In this document: piece by piece, positions 1 to 6,864 of the stretch
How positions within the stretch are numbered: the stretch's first letter is position 1
Layout of the letters: every line of letters begins with the position of its first letter
Origin: Stenotrophomonas sp.
GTDB taxonomy: Bacteria; Pseudomonadota; Gammaproteobacteria; Xanthomonadales; Xanthomonadaceae
Reading direction: 5' to 3'
NCBI GenBank assembly: GCA_003484865.1
Contig: DMZT01000285.1
Location: 1 to 8,282 of the forward strand
DNA: 8,282 nucleotides
Notes under the pieces: generated by a model
Told to the model about the DNA's origin: nothing
What the model saw: only the letters and a program-made list of their open reading frames with translations
The model's database searches: none
Program-made: the position numbers and the translations under genes

Positions 1-2001
1 GCCCAGTCCGCCCCGGATGGCGGCGTCCGGGCGCGCTCGGCCACCGACCTGGATGCGATCAAGGTCATCGCCGAACGCACCCATACCGACACCGGCGCGC
101 TGGGCGACCGTGCCGTGCGCGATACCCCCTTCGCGATCTCGGTGGTGGGCCGCGAGGACATCGAGAAGCGCCAGGTGGTCTCGCTTGGCGAGGCCTTCCT
201 CACCGATCCGTCCGTGGTCACCCAGGTCAGCGCCTACGCCAGCGGCTGGAGCTCGCCGATCCGCAACCGCGGTATCGACCTCAGCTACGACAGCTACCGC
301 GTCAACGGCCTGCAGGTTTCTTCGTGGGGCACCGAGTGGCCGCTGGAAGTGATGGAGCAGGTGGAACTGCTGAAGGGTCCCGGTGGCTTCATGTATGGCT
401 TCGGCCAGCCCGGCGGCATCGTCAACTACGTGACCAGGAAGCCGACCGAGGTCACCACGCTGTCGGCGCAGCTCGGCTGGCGCGAGGCGGGCATCGTCAG
501 CGGCCAGGTCGATGTGGGCGGGCGCTTCGGCAACGAAGACATGTTCGGCTACCGCTTCAATGCGTACCAGGAGAAGGGCGAGACCTTCAACGGCGGCGAG
601 GTGAACCGCAAGGTCGGCGCGCTGTCGCTGGATGCACGCCTGAGCGATCGCCTCACCTGGACCTTCGACGGCGTGTTCCAGTCACGCGATCTCAGCAACG
701 AATCCCCGCAGTACTACTTCATCGGCCTGACCGAGCTGCCGCGCCCGCTGGCCGGCGACATCGACAACAGCATCGACGGCAGCTACTACGACACCCGCTC
801 CAGCCTGCTCTCCACCGCGTTGAACTGGCAGATCAACAGCGACTGGAAGGCCAGCTTGAGCTATGGCGTGACCACCTCCTGGAACGACGTCAACAAGATC
901 TTCGCCTACATCGATGACGTCAACGGCGACTACGACATCAACACCTACGAGCTCGGCGGCAAGAGCGAGTGGAAGCTGGCCCAGGCCATCGTGCAGGGAC
1001 GCTTCCAGACCGGCCCGCTGTCGCACCAGGTCGTTGCCGGCGTCTCCCACCAGACCGGCCTGGGCTGGGACCGTCCGTACGAATGGAACACCCTCGGCCG
1101 CGGCAACATCTATCAGCGTCCGACGCTGCGCCATGATGCGGTCGGCTCGCGCGTGCTCAGCCGCGGCAGCGAGACCGTGCAGCAGGCGGTGTTCGTGAGC
1201 GACACCGTCAGCTTCGCCGATGGCTGGTCGCTGCTGGCCGGCGCGCGCTACAACGACTTCGAAAACAAGGGTGCGTACCACACCTATCCGGTCACCCCGA
1301 CCTACGCCCTGATGTACAAGCCCGCCGATGCCGTGACGCTGTATGCCAGCTACGTCGAATCGCTGGAAGCCGGCAGCCGCGTGGGCAGCGATTACATCAA
1401 TGCCGGCGACGTGCTCGACCCCACCATCAGCACGCAGTACGAGATGGGCGCCAAGATCGAGTACCCGCGCTGGAGCGCCAATGCGGCCGCCTTCCGATTG
1501 GAGCGTGGCGCGAACATCGACCTGATTACGTCCGCCGGCAAGCTGCTGGTGCAGGACGGCATCACCCTGTACGAAGGCGTGGAAGTCAGTGGCGATGTGC
1601 GCCTGACCGATGCCTTCACCCTCGGTGGCGGCGTGACCTGGCTGGACCCGACCTACGACAAACTCTCCCCGGGCAGCGCCAGCCAGGAAGGCAACCGCAC
1701 CGCCGGCGCCGCCCGCTGGCAGGGCGTGCTGCACGCCGACTACAGCATCCCGCAGATCGAGGGCCTGAGCGTGTACGCACTGGCCCGCTACTACGGTGAC
1801 GTCTACTACGACGCCGACAACACGCTCAAGCTGCCCGACTACACCCTGGTCAACGCGGGCGTCGGCTACCGCATGCAGGCTGCCGGCCACCCCGTCACCT
1901 GGCGCGCCGGCGTGGAGAACCTGGCCAACAAGAAGTACTGGTCCAACGCAGGCGTCGGCCTGCCGCGCACCTTCGCGGTAAGCGTGCGGTTCGATATGTA
2001 A
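1..2001 (+). CDS. TonB-dependent siderophore receptor (5'-truncated by window edge)
   Basis: Outer-membrane gated channel that imports a ferric siderophore (substrate unknown) using energy from TonB-ExbB-ExbD. The frame is open from base 1, so signal peptide and start lie upstream; 666 residues are visible. A TonB-box-like stretch (LDAIKVIAER) sits at visible residues 17-26. The plug follows (about 36-150): DTPFAISVV, a single NRGID repeat near 89, and the family's LLKGPGGFMYGFGQPGGIVN at 123-142. The rest is a beta-barrel with alternating aromatic strands, a late QYEMGAKIEY strand near 479 and the usual ENLANKKYW near 639. The protein ends VSVRFDM, with Met instead of the usual terminal aromatic residue. 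The plug and barrel pattern fits the FhuE/FoxA/FpvA-type siderophore receptor family. Any Fur box would be off the left edge. The GTG at 115 is inside the plug and cannot be the true start. Family call is firm; siderophore identity is not inferable. Confidence 0.93.
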   Translation, partial: AQSAPDGGVRARSATDLDAIKVIAERTHTDTGALGDRAVRDTPFAISVVGREDIEKRQVVSLGEAFLTDPSVVTQVSAYASGWSSPIRNRGIDLSYDSYRVNGLQVSSWGTEWPLEVMEQVELLKGPGGFMYGFGQPGGIVNYVTRKPTEVTTLSAQLGWREAGIVSGQVDVGGRFGNEDMFGYRFNAYQEKGETFNGGEVNRKVGALSLDARLSDRLTWTFDGVFQSRDLSNESPQYYFIGLTELPRPLAGDIDNSIDGSYYDTRSSLLSTALNWQINSDWKASLSYGVTTSWNDVNKIFAYIDDVNGDYDINTYELGGKSEWKLAQAIVQGRFQTGPLSHQVVAGVSHQTGLGWDRPYEWNTLGRGNIYQRPTLRHDAVGSRVLSRGSETVQQAVFVSDTVSFADGWSLLAGARYNDFENKGAYHTYPVTPTYALMYKPADAVTLYASYVESLEAGSRVGSDYINAGDVLDPTISTQYEMGAKIEYPRWSANAAAFRLERGANIDLITSAGKLLVQDGITLYEGVEVSGDVRLTDAFTLGGGVTWLDPTYDKLSPGSASQEGNRTAGAARWQGVLHADYSIPQIEGLSVYALARYYGDVYYDADNTLKLPDYTLVNAGVGYRMQAAGHPVTWRAGVENLANKKYWSNAGVGLPRTFAVSVRFDM

Positions 2002-2016
2002 GCCGGATGCATGCTG

Positions 2017-2078
2017 GTCGTGCCGGCCGGTGGCCGGCTCCTCGGCATTGTCGGGAGCCGGCCAGCGGCCGGCACTAC
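2017..2078. repeat. Inverted pair of REP (SMAG-type) hairpins
   Basis: Two short hairpins lie head-out, 15 bp after the receptor stop. Hairpin 1 has arms GCCGGCC at 2022-2028 and GGCCGGC at 2032-2038, with head GTCG (2017-2020), a one-base variant of GTAG. Hairpin 2 has arms at 2057-2063 and 2067-2073 and head GTAG on the minus strand (CTAC, 2075-2078). The two halves also pair with each other: 2017-2041 with 2054-2078 is a 25-bp dyad with two mismatches. GTAG-headed REPs are characteristic of Stenotrophomonas and are mobilised by RAYT transposases; none is encoded here. It could help end receptor transcription or protect the mRNA 3' end, but there is no U-tract. Confidence 0.85.
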
Positions 2079-2154
2079 TTGCTGCGTGTCCCGGCAACCC
2101 ACCCACGCCGCCCCAGCCAAGCAGACAGAGGTGTCCCCTTCACCCCGCTCCGGC

Positions 2155-2160
2155 AATAAT
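2155..2160 (+). promoter_or_regulatory. Possible -10 element for yccS
   Basis: AATAAT matches the sigma70 -10 consensus at five of six positions and is the most AT-rich spot in this GC-rich gap, 26 bp before the yccS ATG. The -35 at 17-bp spacing (2132-2137, TGTCCC) is poor. With the REP pair upstream, a promoter somewhere in this gap is plausible. It would give a 5' leader of about 20 bases. Confidence 0.35.
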
Positions 2161-2186
2161 GGCCGCCTGCCTTCCGCCGAGTCGCC

Positions 2187-4364
2187 ATGCCTTCGTTCGA
2201 AACCCGCGTCAGCCGCCTGTGGGCGCATGAAAAGGCCAGCTATGGCCTGCGGGTGTTCATCGCGTTGTCCGCGGCGATGGGGCTGTGCTGGTATCTCGAC
2301 CAGCTGCCTGCGCTGCCGGGCGTATTCCTGGGCATCATCGCCAGCGCGATCGCCGAGACCGACGACAACTGGTGGGGCCGGATCAAATCGGTCGCCCTGT
2401 CACTGCTGTGCTTCGTGGCCGCCGCCGCCGCGGTCGTGGTGCTGTTCCCGCATCCGTGGTGGTTCATCACCGCGCTGGCCGCAGCGACGTTCGGGCTGAC
2501 CCTGCTCGGCGCGCTCGGCGAGCGCTATGCCTCCATCGCGCAGGCCACGGTGACGCTGGCCATCTACACCATGATCGGGCTGGAGCAGCACGGCGCGGCC
2601 GATCTGTCCCAGGCGATCAATGCGGTCAGCCATCTGCTGGCCGGTGCGGTCTGGTACGCGCTGCTCTCGATCCTGTGGACCGCCCTGTTCGCCAACCGGC
2701 CCGTGCGCGAGCGGGTCGCGCGCCTGTACCTGGAACTGGGCCGCTACCTGCAGCTCAAGGCCGATCTGTTCGAACCGGTGCGCGATGCCGACGTGCAGAA
2801 GCGCCAGCTGGCCCTGGCCGAGCAGAACCGGCGCGTGGTCGAAGCGCTGAACATCGCCAAGACCGCGATCCTGGCCCGGTTTGGCCGCTCCGGTCGCCCC
2901 GGCGTGCAGTCCGGCCTGTACCTGCGCCTGTACTACATGGCGCAGGACTTCCATGAGCGTGCCAGCTCCTCGCACTACCCCTACGGCGCACTCACCGAGG
3001 CGTTCTTCCACAGCGACGTGCTGTACCGCTGCCAGCGCCTGCTCGCGCTGCAGGGTGAGGCCTGCGCCAACCTCGGCCAGGCGATCCGCCTGCGCCAACC
3101 GTTCCAGTACGGCGAGCGCACCAAGCAGGCCACGGCCGACCTGACCGATTCGATCACCTGGCTGCGTGCCCAGCACAACCCGCAGTGGCAGCGCCTGCTG
3201 GCCTCGCTGGAACTGCTCGGCCACAACCTGCAGAGCATCGAGCGGCGCCTGTCCGAGGCCGAGAAGTCCGAGTCCACCCTGGACAACGTCGATACCCGCC
3301 TGCGCGATACCAACCCGCATACCCTGCGCGAGATGGGTGTGCGCATCCGCCAGCAGCTCACCCCCGGCTCGGTGCTGTTCCGGCACGGCCTGCGCATGGC
3401 GCTGGCGCTGATCGCCGGGTTCGCCGCGATCCGGCTGTTCAACGCACAGAACGGCTCGTGGGTGCTGCTCACCATCGTGTTCGTGTGCCGCCCGCACTTC
3501 GGTGCGACCCGCCAGCGGCTGGCACAACGGATCGCCGGCACGCTGATCGGCCTGGTGCTGACCTGGGCGCTGATGCAGCTGTTCCAGGACCTGCGCATCG
3601 AACTGCTGATCGCGCTGCTTTCGGCGCTGCTGTTCTTCTTCACCCGCAGCGATCGCTACCTGGTGGCCTCGGCGGCGATCACGGTGATGGCACTGACCTG
3701 CTTCAACCTGATCGGCGATGGCTTCCTGCTGATCTGGCCGCGCCTGGTGGATACCCTGCTGGGCTGCGCGATCGCCGCGGCGGCCGCCTTCCTGATCCTG
3801 CCCGACTGGCAGGGCCGGCGCCTGAACCTGGTGATGGCCCGTGTGCTCGACAACTGCGCCAAGTACCTGCACGCCGTACTGGGCCAGTACGGCAGCGGGA
3901 TGCAGGACGATCTGGCCTATCGCATCGCACGCCGGGACATGCACAACGCCGATGCGGCGCTGTCCACGGCACTGTCGAACATGCTGCGCGAGCCCGGCCA
4001 CGTGCGCCGCAACCTGGATGCCGGCTTCCGCTTCCTGGCGCTGTCCAACACCCTGCTCGGCCATCTCTCCGCACTGGGCGCCCACCGCACCCAGCTGGAC
4101 AGCTACGGCCAGGATCCACTGGCGCTGTCCGGTGGGGAACGCGTCGAACAGGCGATGCAGCAGATCGCCACTGCGCTGCAGCGGCGCGAGCCGGTGGCTG
4201 AAGACGCCAACGAGGGCGATCGGGCCCTGGCCGAGCAGCTGGAGCAGATCCCGGACGACATGCCCCCCAAGCTGCAGCTGATCCGCACCCAGATGGGGCT
4301 GATGCTGCGCCTGCTGCCCAAGCTGCGGGGCGCCGCCAATGAGGCCGCGCGCACGCTGCGGTAG
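2187..4364 (+). CDS. yccS: YccS-type inner-membrane protein, FUSC/ArAE superfamily
   Basis: A 725-residue integral membrane protein close in length to E. coli YccS (about 717). Role unproven; the superfamily includes the fusaric-acid-resistance and AaeB aromatic-acid efflux proteins, so small-molecule export is an inference. The duplicated FUSC layout is visible: membrane cluster 1 at about 20-170, a soluble region at 170-395, membrane cluster 2 at about 403-540, and a soluble C-terminal region. YccS hallmarks are HERASSSH at 256-263, the HSDVLYRCQRLLALQGEAC stretch near 275-293, the second-cluster GSWVLLTIVFVCRPHFGATR signature at 423-442, and AYRIARRDMHNADA near 577-590. ATG 2187 has only a weak ribosome site (GAG at 2179-2181), but residues just after it align with the start of E. 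coli YccS. The TAG stop lies within the GTAG head of the REP pair at 4361. No partner gene adjoins; REP pairs flank it on both sides, suggesting a stand-alone unit. Confidence 0.93.
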   Translation: MPSFETRVSRLWAHEKASYGLRVFIALSAAMGLCWYLDQLPALPGVFLGIIASAIAETDDNWWGRIKSVALSLLCFVAAAAAVVVLFPHPWWFITALAAATFGLTLLGALGERYASIAQATVTLAIYTMIGLEQHGAADLSQAINAVSHLLAGAVWYALLSILWTALFANRPVRERVARLYLELGRYLQLKADLFEPVRDADVQKRQLALAEQNRRVVEALNIAKTAILARFGRSGRPGVQSGLYLRLYYMAQDFHERASSSHYPYGALTEAFFHSDVLYRCQRLLALQGEACANLGQAIRLRQPFQYGERTKQATADLTDSITWLRAQHNPQWQRLLASLELLGHNLQSIERRLSEAEKSESTLDNVDTRLRDTNPHTLREMGVRIRQQLTPGSVLFRHGLRMALALIAGFAAIRLFNAQNGSWVLLTIVFVCRPHFGATRQRLAQRIAGTLIGLVLTWALMQLFQDLRIELLIALLSALLFFFTRSDRYLVASAAITVMALTCFNLIGDGFLLIWPRLVDTLLGCAIAAAAAFLILPDWQGRRLNLVMARVLDNCAKYLHAVLGQYGSGMQDDLAYRIARRDMHNADAALSTALSNMLREPGHVRRNLDAGFRFLALSNTLLGHLSALGAHRTQLDSYGQDPLALSGGERVEQAMQQIATALQRREPVAEDANEGDRALAEQLEQIPDDMPPKLQLIRTQMGLMLRLLPKLRGAANEAARTLR

Positions 4365-4423
4365 GTATCGACCGTTGGTCGATACGGATGTTGAACGTCT
4401 CACGACCAACGGTCGTGAGCTAC
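4361..4423. repeat. Inverted pair of GTAG REP hairpins (second sequence type)
   Basis: Hairpin 1: head GTAG 4361-4364, arms GTATCGACC 4365-4373 and GGTCGATAC 4377-4385, loop GTT; a perfect 9-bp stem. Hairpin 2, opposite orientation: arms CTCACGACC 4399-4407 and GGTCGTGAG 4411-4419, loop AAC, head as CTAC 4420-4423; also a perfect 9-bp stem. The shared core CGACCGTTGGTCG differs from the GCCGGCC core of the pair near 2017, so this is a different REP type. The heads face outward, the typical arrangement of such pairs. The left head overlaps the yccS stop codon. Possible effect on mRNA 3' ends is inferred. Confidence 0.9.
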
Positions 4424-4435
4424 CGCCCCGGGGCG
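4424..4435. repeat. 12-bp perfect GC palindrome
   Basis: CGCCCCGGGGCG directly abuts the right REP head. It is a perfect palindrome in the gap between the REP pair and the next gene. It may be chance in GC-rich DNA or a protein-binding site; nothing else in the sequence decides this. Confidence 0.4.
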
Positions 4436-4471
4436 ACGCGCGGCGCTGCCATGCTGCGCCAACAGGGAGAA

Positions 4472-4480
4472 TGCTAGGCT
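4472..4480 (+). promoter_or_regulatory. Possible extended -10 promoter for the MFS-PlsC gene
   Basis: TGCTAGGCT has the TGn extension followed by TAGGCT, which keeps the three most conserved -10 positions (T1, A2, T6). It lies 23 bp before the ATG and upstream of a strong ribosome site. No convincing -35 is visible, which extended -10 promoters can tolerate. A promoter here is expected because the REP pair separates this gene from yccS. Confidence 0.35.
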
Positions 4481-4492
4481 GCGCCGGTTCGC

Positions 4493-4498
4493 AAGGAG
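4493..4498 (+). promoter_or_regulatory. Ribosome binding site that fixes the MFS-PlsC start
   Basis: AAGGAG lies 5 bases before ATG 4504. It supports this start over any upstream in-frame start, since the frame stays open back through the REP pair to about 4339. Confidence 0.85.
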
Positions 4499-4503
4499 TC
4501 TCC

Positions 4504-6393
4504 ATGTCCGGCCATAGTCAGTTCGCTCTGCTCAGGCAACGCCGTTTCCTGCCGTTTTTCATCGTCCAGTCGCTGGGCGCGTTCAACGACAACGTCTACC
4601 GCCAGGCGATCATCGCGCTGCTGTTCTTCCTCGGCACGCCGATCGAAGAGCGCTCGCTGTATACCAACCTGGCGCCGGCGATCTTCATCCTGCCGTACTT
4701 CCTGTTCTCGGCACTGGCCGGCCAGATCGCGGAGAAGCTGGAGAAATCCCGGCTGATCGTGATCACCACGACCATGGAAATCGCGATCATGTCGCTGGCC
4801 GCACTCGGTTTCCTGACCGAGAGCATGCCCGTGCTGCTGGTGGCACTGTTCTGCACCGGCATGCAGTCCACGCTGTTCGGGCCGGTGAAGTACTCGGTGC
4901 TGCCCTCGATCCTCAAGCCCGAGGAACTGACCGGCGGCAACGGCCTGGTCGAGATGGGCACCTCGCTGTCGATCCTGACCGGCATGATCGCCGGCGGCCT
5001 GATCTTCGCCCTGTCCGGGAGCCATGGGCCGATCGTGGCGGCCACCGCGGTGATCGTGCTCGCCGTCGCGGGCAATCTGACCGCACGGATGATCCCCAAG
5101 GTCGATGCGGGCGCGCCGGACCTGAAGATCAACTGGAACCCGCTGCCCGAGTCGCTCGCGGTGCTGCGCATGGCCAAGAAGCAGAAGGCCGTGCGCAACG
5201 CGATCCTGGGCGTGTCCTGGTTCTGGTTCGTCGGCACCATGCTCACCTCGCAGCTGCCGACCTATGCCGAGGTCAACCTCGGCGGCGGCTCCCTGCTCTA
5301 CATCTTCGCGCTGGCCCTGTTCTCACTTGGCACCGGCACCGGTTCGCTGCTGTGCGAGAAGCTGTCCGGGCGCACCGTGGAAATCGGGCTGGTGCCGCTG
5401 GGGGCGTTCGGCATGACCGCCTTCATGCTCGACCTGTACTTCGCCCGCGTCGGCGAAGCTGCCGTGGCCGGGCTGTCGATCTGGCAGTTCGTGCAGGCGC
5501 CGGGCAGCGCGCGCATCATCATCGATCTGATCGGCATCGGCCTGTTCACCGGCTTCTTCGTGGTGCCGTTGTTCGCGCTGATCCAGAGCCGCACGGCCAA
5601 GTCGGAAATGTCACGCGTGTTCGCTGCGCTCAACATCCAGAACTCCGGCTTCATCGTGCTCGCTGCGGGTCTTGGCCTGCTGACCCAGCGCGTGCTGGAC
5701 TGGACCATCCCGCAGCTGTTCCTGGCGCTGGCGATCGCCAACGCCGTGGTGTCGATCTACATCTTCACGATCGTGCCTGAATTCCTGATGCGCTTCCTCA
5801 GCTGGGTGATGGTGCGTGCGCTGTACCGGCTGCGCCCGCACGGGATCGAGACCCACGTGCCGGACGAGGGCGCGGCGCTGATCGTGTGCAACCACGTCAG
5901 CTACATGGACGCGCTGATCCTGTCGGCGACGATCCCGCGGCCGGTGCGCTTCGTCATGTACTACAAGATCTTCAACATCCCGGTGATGCGCTGGATCTTC
6001 CGCACCGCCAAGGCGATCCCGATCGCCGGCGCACGCGAAGATCCCGCGCTGATGCAGGCCGCCTTCGATGAGGTGGACAAGGCGCTGGCCGAGGGCGAGC
6101 TGGTCTGCATCTTCCCCGAGGGCGCGTTGACCCGCGATGGGCAGATGGGCGCGTTCAAATCGGGCGTGGAGAAGATCCTGGAGCGTCGCCCGGTACCGGT
6201 GGTGCCGATGGCGCTGCGTGGGATGTGGTCGAGCATGTGGAGCCGCCGCGACACGCGGTTGGGCCGCATGCGCGTGCCCCGCCGCTTCCGCGCGCATGTG
6301 GAGGTGGTCGCCTCTGCGCCGATCGCGGGGGATGCTGCCACCGCACCGATGCTGGAAAGCCAGGTGCGACAGCTGCGGGGCGATCAGGCGTGA
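4504..6393 (+). CDS. MFS (LplT-like) - PlsC acyltransferase fusion
   Basis: A 629-residue inner-membrane protein with two domains. Residues 1 to about 430 form an MFS transporter of the lysophospholipid-transporter type, opening with QSLGAFNDNVYRQAI near 22-36 and carrying many hydrophobic segments. Residues about 435-629 form a PlsC-type acyltransferase: motif I HX4D as H464 and D469 (NHVSYMD), motif III FPEG at 537-540 followed by ALTRDG, and a late VVPMAL at 566-571. Family knowledge: LplT flips lysophospholipids inward and Aas reacylates them, so this fusion probably does uptake and reacylation in one chain. The AMP-binding acyl-ACP synthetase domain found in Aas and in longer three-domain fusions is missing, so the acyl donor must come from elsewhere. 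It could instead act on another lysolipid or glycerolipid. ATG 4504 is chosen for its AAGGAG site; the next gene starts 111 bp downstream and looks separate. Confidence 0.9.
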   Translation: MSGHSQFALLRQRRFLPFFIVQSLGAFNDNVYRQAIIALLFFLGTPIEERSLYTNLAPAIFILPYFLFSALAGQIAEKLEKSRLIVITTTMEIAIMSLAALGFLTESMPVLLVALFCTGMQSTLFGPVKYSVLPSILKPEELTGGNGLVEMGTSLSILTGMIAGGLIFALSGSHGPIVAATAVIVLAVAGNLTARMIPKVDAGAPDLKINWNPLPESLAVLRMAKKQKAVRNAILGVSWFWFVGTMLTSQLPTYAEVNLGGGSLLYIFALALFSLGTGTGSLLCEKLSGRTVEIGLVPLGAFGMTAFMLDLYFARVGEAAVAGLSIWQFVQAPGSARIIIDLIGIGLFTGFFVVPLFALIQSRTAKSEMSRVFAALNIQNSGFIVLAAGLGLLTQRVLDWTIPQLFLALAIANAVVSIYIFTIVPEFLMRFLSWVMVRALYRLRPHGIETHVPDEGAALIVCNHVSYMDALILSATIPRPVRFVMYYKIFNIPVMRWIFRTAKAIPIAGAREDPALMQAAFDEVDKALAEGELVCIFPEGALTRDGQMGAFKSGVEKILERRPVPVVPMALRGMWSSMWSRRDTRLGRMRVPRRFRAHVEVVASAPIAGDAATAPMLESQVRQLRGDQA

Positions 6394-6400
6394 GCCCCGC
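6375..6400 (+). terminator. Possible hairpin terminator straddling the MFS-PlsC stop codon
   Basis: GCGGGGC (6375-6381) and GCCCCGC (6394-6400) form a perfect 7-bp GC stem with a 12-base loop that ends with the TGA stop. No U-tract follows, so intrinsic termination is uncertain; it may only stabilise the transcript end. Confidence 0.4.
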
Positions 6401-6443
6401 CGTGCCTGCATGTAACCGTATACATAGAGACAGGGACATCGGT

Positions 6444-6449
6444 TAGATT
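6444..6449 (+). promoter_or_regulatory. Possible -10 element for the CD225-DUF2752 pair
   Basis: TAGATT lies 55 bp before the CD225 start in the 111-bp gap 6394-6504 and matches four of six consensus positions. The hexamer at 17-bp spacing upstream (TACATA, 6421-6426) is weak as a -35. A small inverted repeat, ATGTA at 6410-6414 and TACAT at 6421-6425, overlaps that position and could be an operator, or chance. Confidence 0.35.
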
Positions 6450-6504
6450 ACCGCCCGGGACACCTCGTACGCACCCACCCACCCAAGCAAATGGAGTTTC
6501 GCTG

Positions 6505-6864
6505 ATGAATGCCACCGCCCCCCTGCCGCCCGCCCCGGGCAGCATTCCGAACCACCTGATCTGGTCGATCGTCGTCACCATCCTGGCGTTCTTCGTGTGC
6601 TGCCTGTCGTGCCTGAGCTTCCCAGGCATCGTCACCGGTGTGGTCGCGATCGTGTTCGCCAGCAAGGTCAACGGCCTGCTCAACCAGGGCGACCTGGAAG
6701 GCGCGCGTCGTGCTTCCAAGAACGCCAAGATCTGGGCATGGGTCACCACCGGCTTCCTGATCGCCGGCGTGGTGCTGTTCGTGATCTCGCTGGCCTTCAT
6801 GGGCGTGGACGGTTACATGGAGCAGATGCAGCAGTTCCAGCAGCAGATCGAAAGCAACAGCTGA
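6505..6864 (+). CDS. CD225/dispanin family small membrane protein
   Basis: A 119-residue protein of the CD225 (dispanin) family, which includes eukaryotic IFITM proteins; bacterial function is unknown. After a short Pro-rich start (PLPPAPGSIPNHLIW), a hydrophobic segment spans about 18-48, including VCCLSCLSFPGIVTGVVAI. The family core follows: ASKVN at 52-56, the GD pair at 62-63, the A-rich ARRASKNAKIWAW near 67-79, then a second membrane segment at about 78-99. Cys32, Cys33 and Cys36 recall the cysteine cluster acylated in IFITM proteins, but acylation here is speculation. The tail (about 104-117) is Gln-rich and may be helical. GGAG at 6493-6496, 8 bases before ATG 6505, supports the start. 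The TGA stop overlaps the next ATG by one base, so the two genes are almost certainly co-translated. Family confident, role not. Confidence 0.88.
   Translation: MNATAPLPPAPGSIPNHLIWSIVVTILAFFVCCLSCLSFPGIVTGVVAIVFASKVNGLLNQGDLEGARRASKNAKIWAWVTTGFLIAGVVLFVISLAFMGVDGYMEQMQQFQQQIESNS

Noticed and set aside
682..2106. Long open frame on the minus strand under the receptor gene
   Set aside because: It is antisense to a clear TonB receptor, has low-complexity Ala/Gly/Val/His-rich composition and no recognisable domain; open antisense frames are expected at this GC content.
4339..4503. Upstream extension of the MFS-PlsC reading frame
   Set aside because: It would overlap yccS and translate the REP hairpins; ATG 4504 has AAGGAG at ideal spacing and begins just before the conserved MFS start.
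2400..4505. 701-codon minus-strand open frame opposite yccS
   Set aside because: The plus strand encodes a full-length YccS with conserved motifs. The antisense product is Gln/His/Arg-rich with no family features and runs through the REP pair.
6473..6484. Three ACCC units as a regulatory or phase-variable repeat
   Set aside because: Too few and too short to imply slippage; a similar CCCACCC run occurs before yccS, consistent with base composition.
6597..6863. Upstream extension of the DUF2752 reading frame
   Set aside because: It would overlap most of the CD225 gene in another frame and give an Arg/Pro-rich segment unlike the family; ATG 6864 gives a standard overlap.
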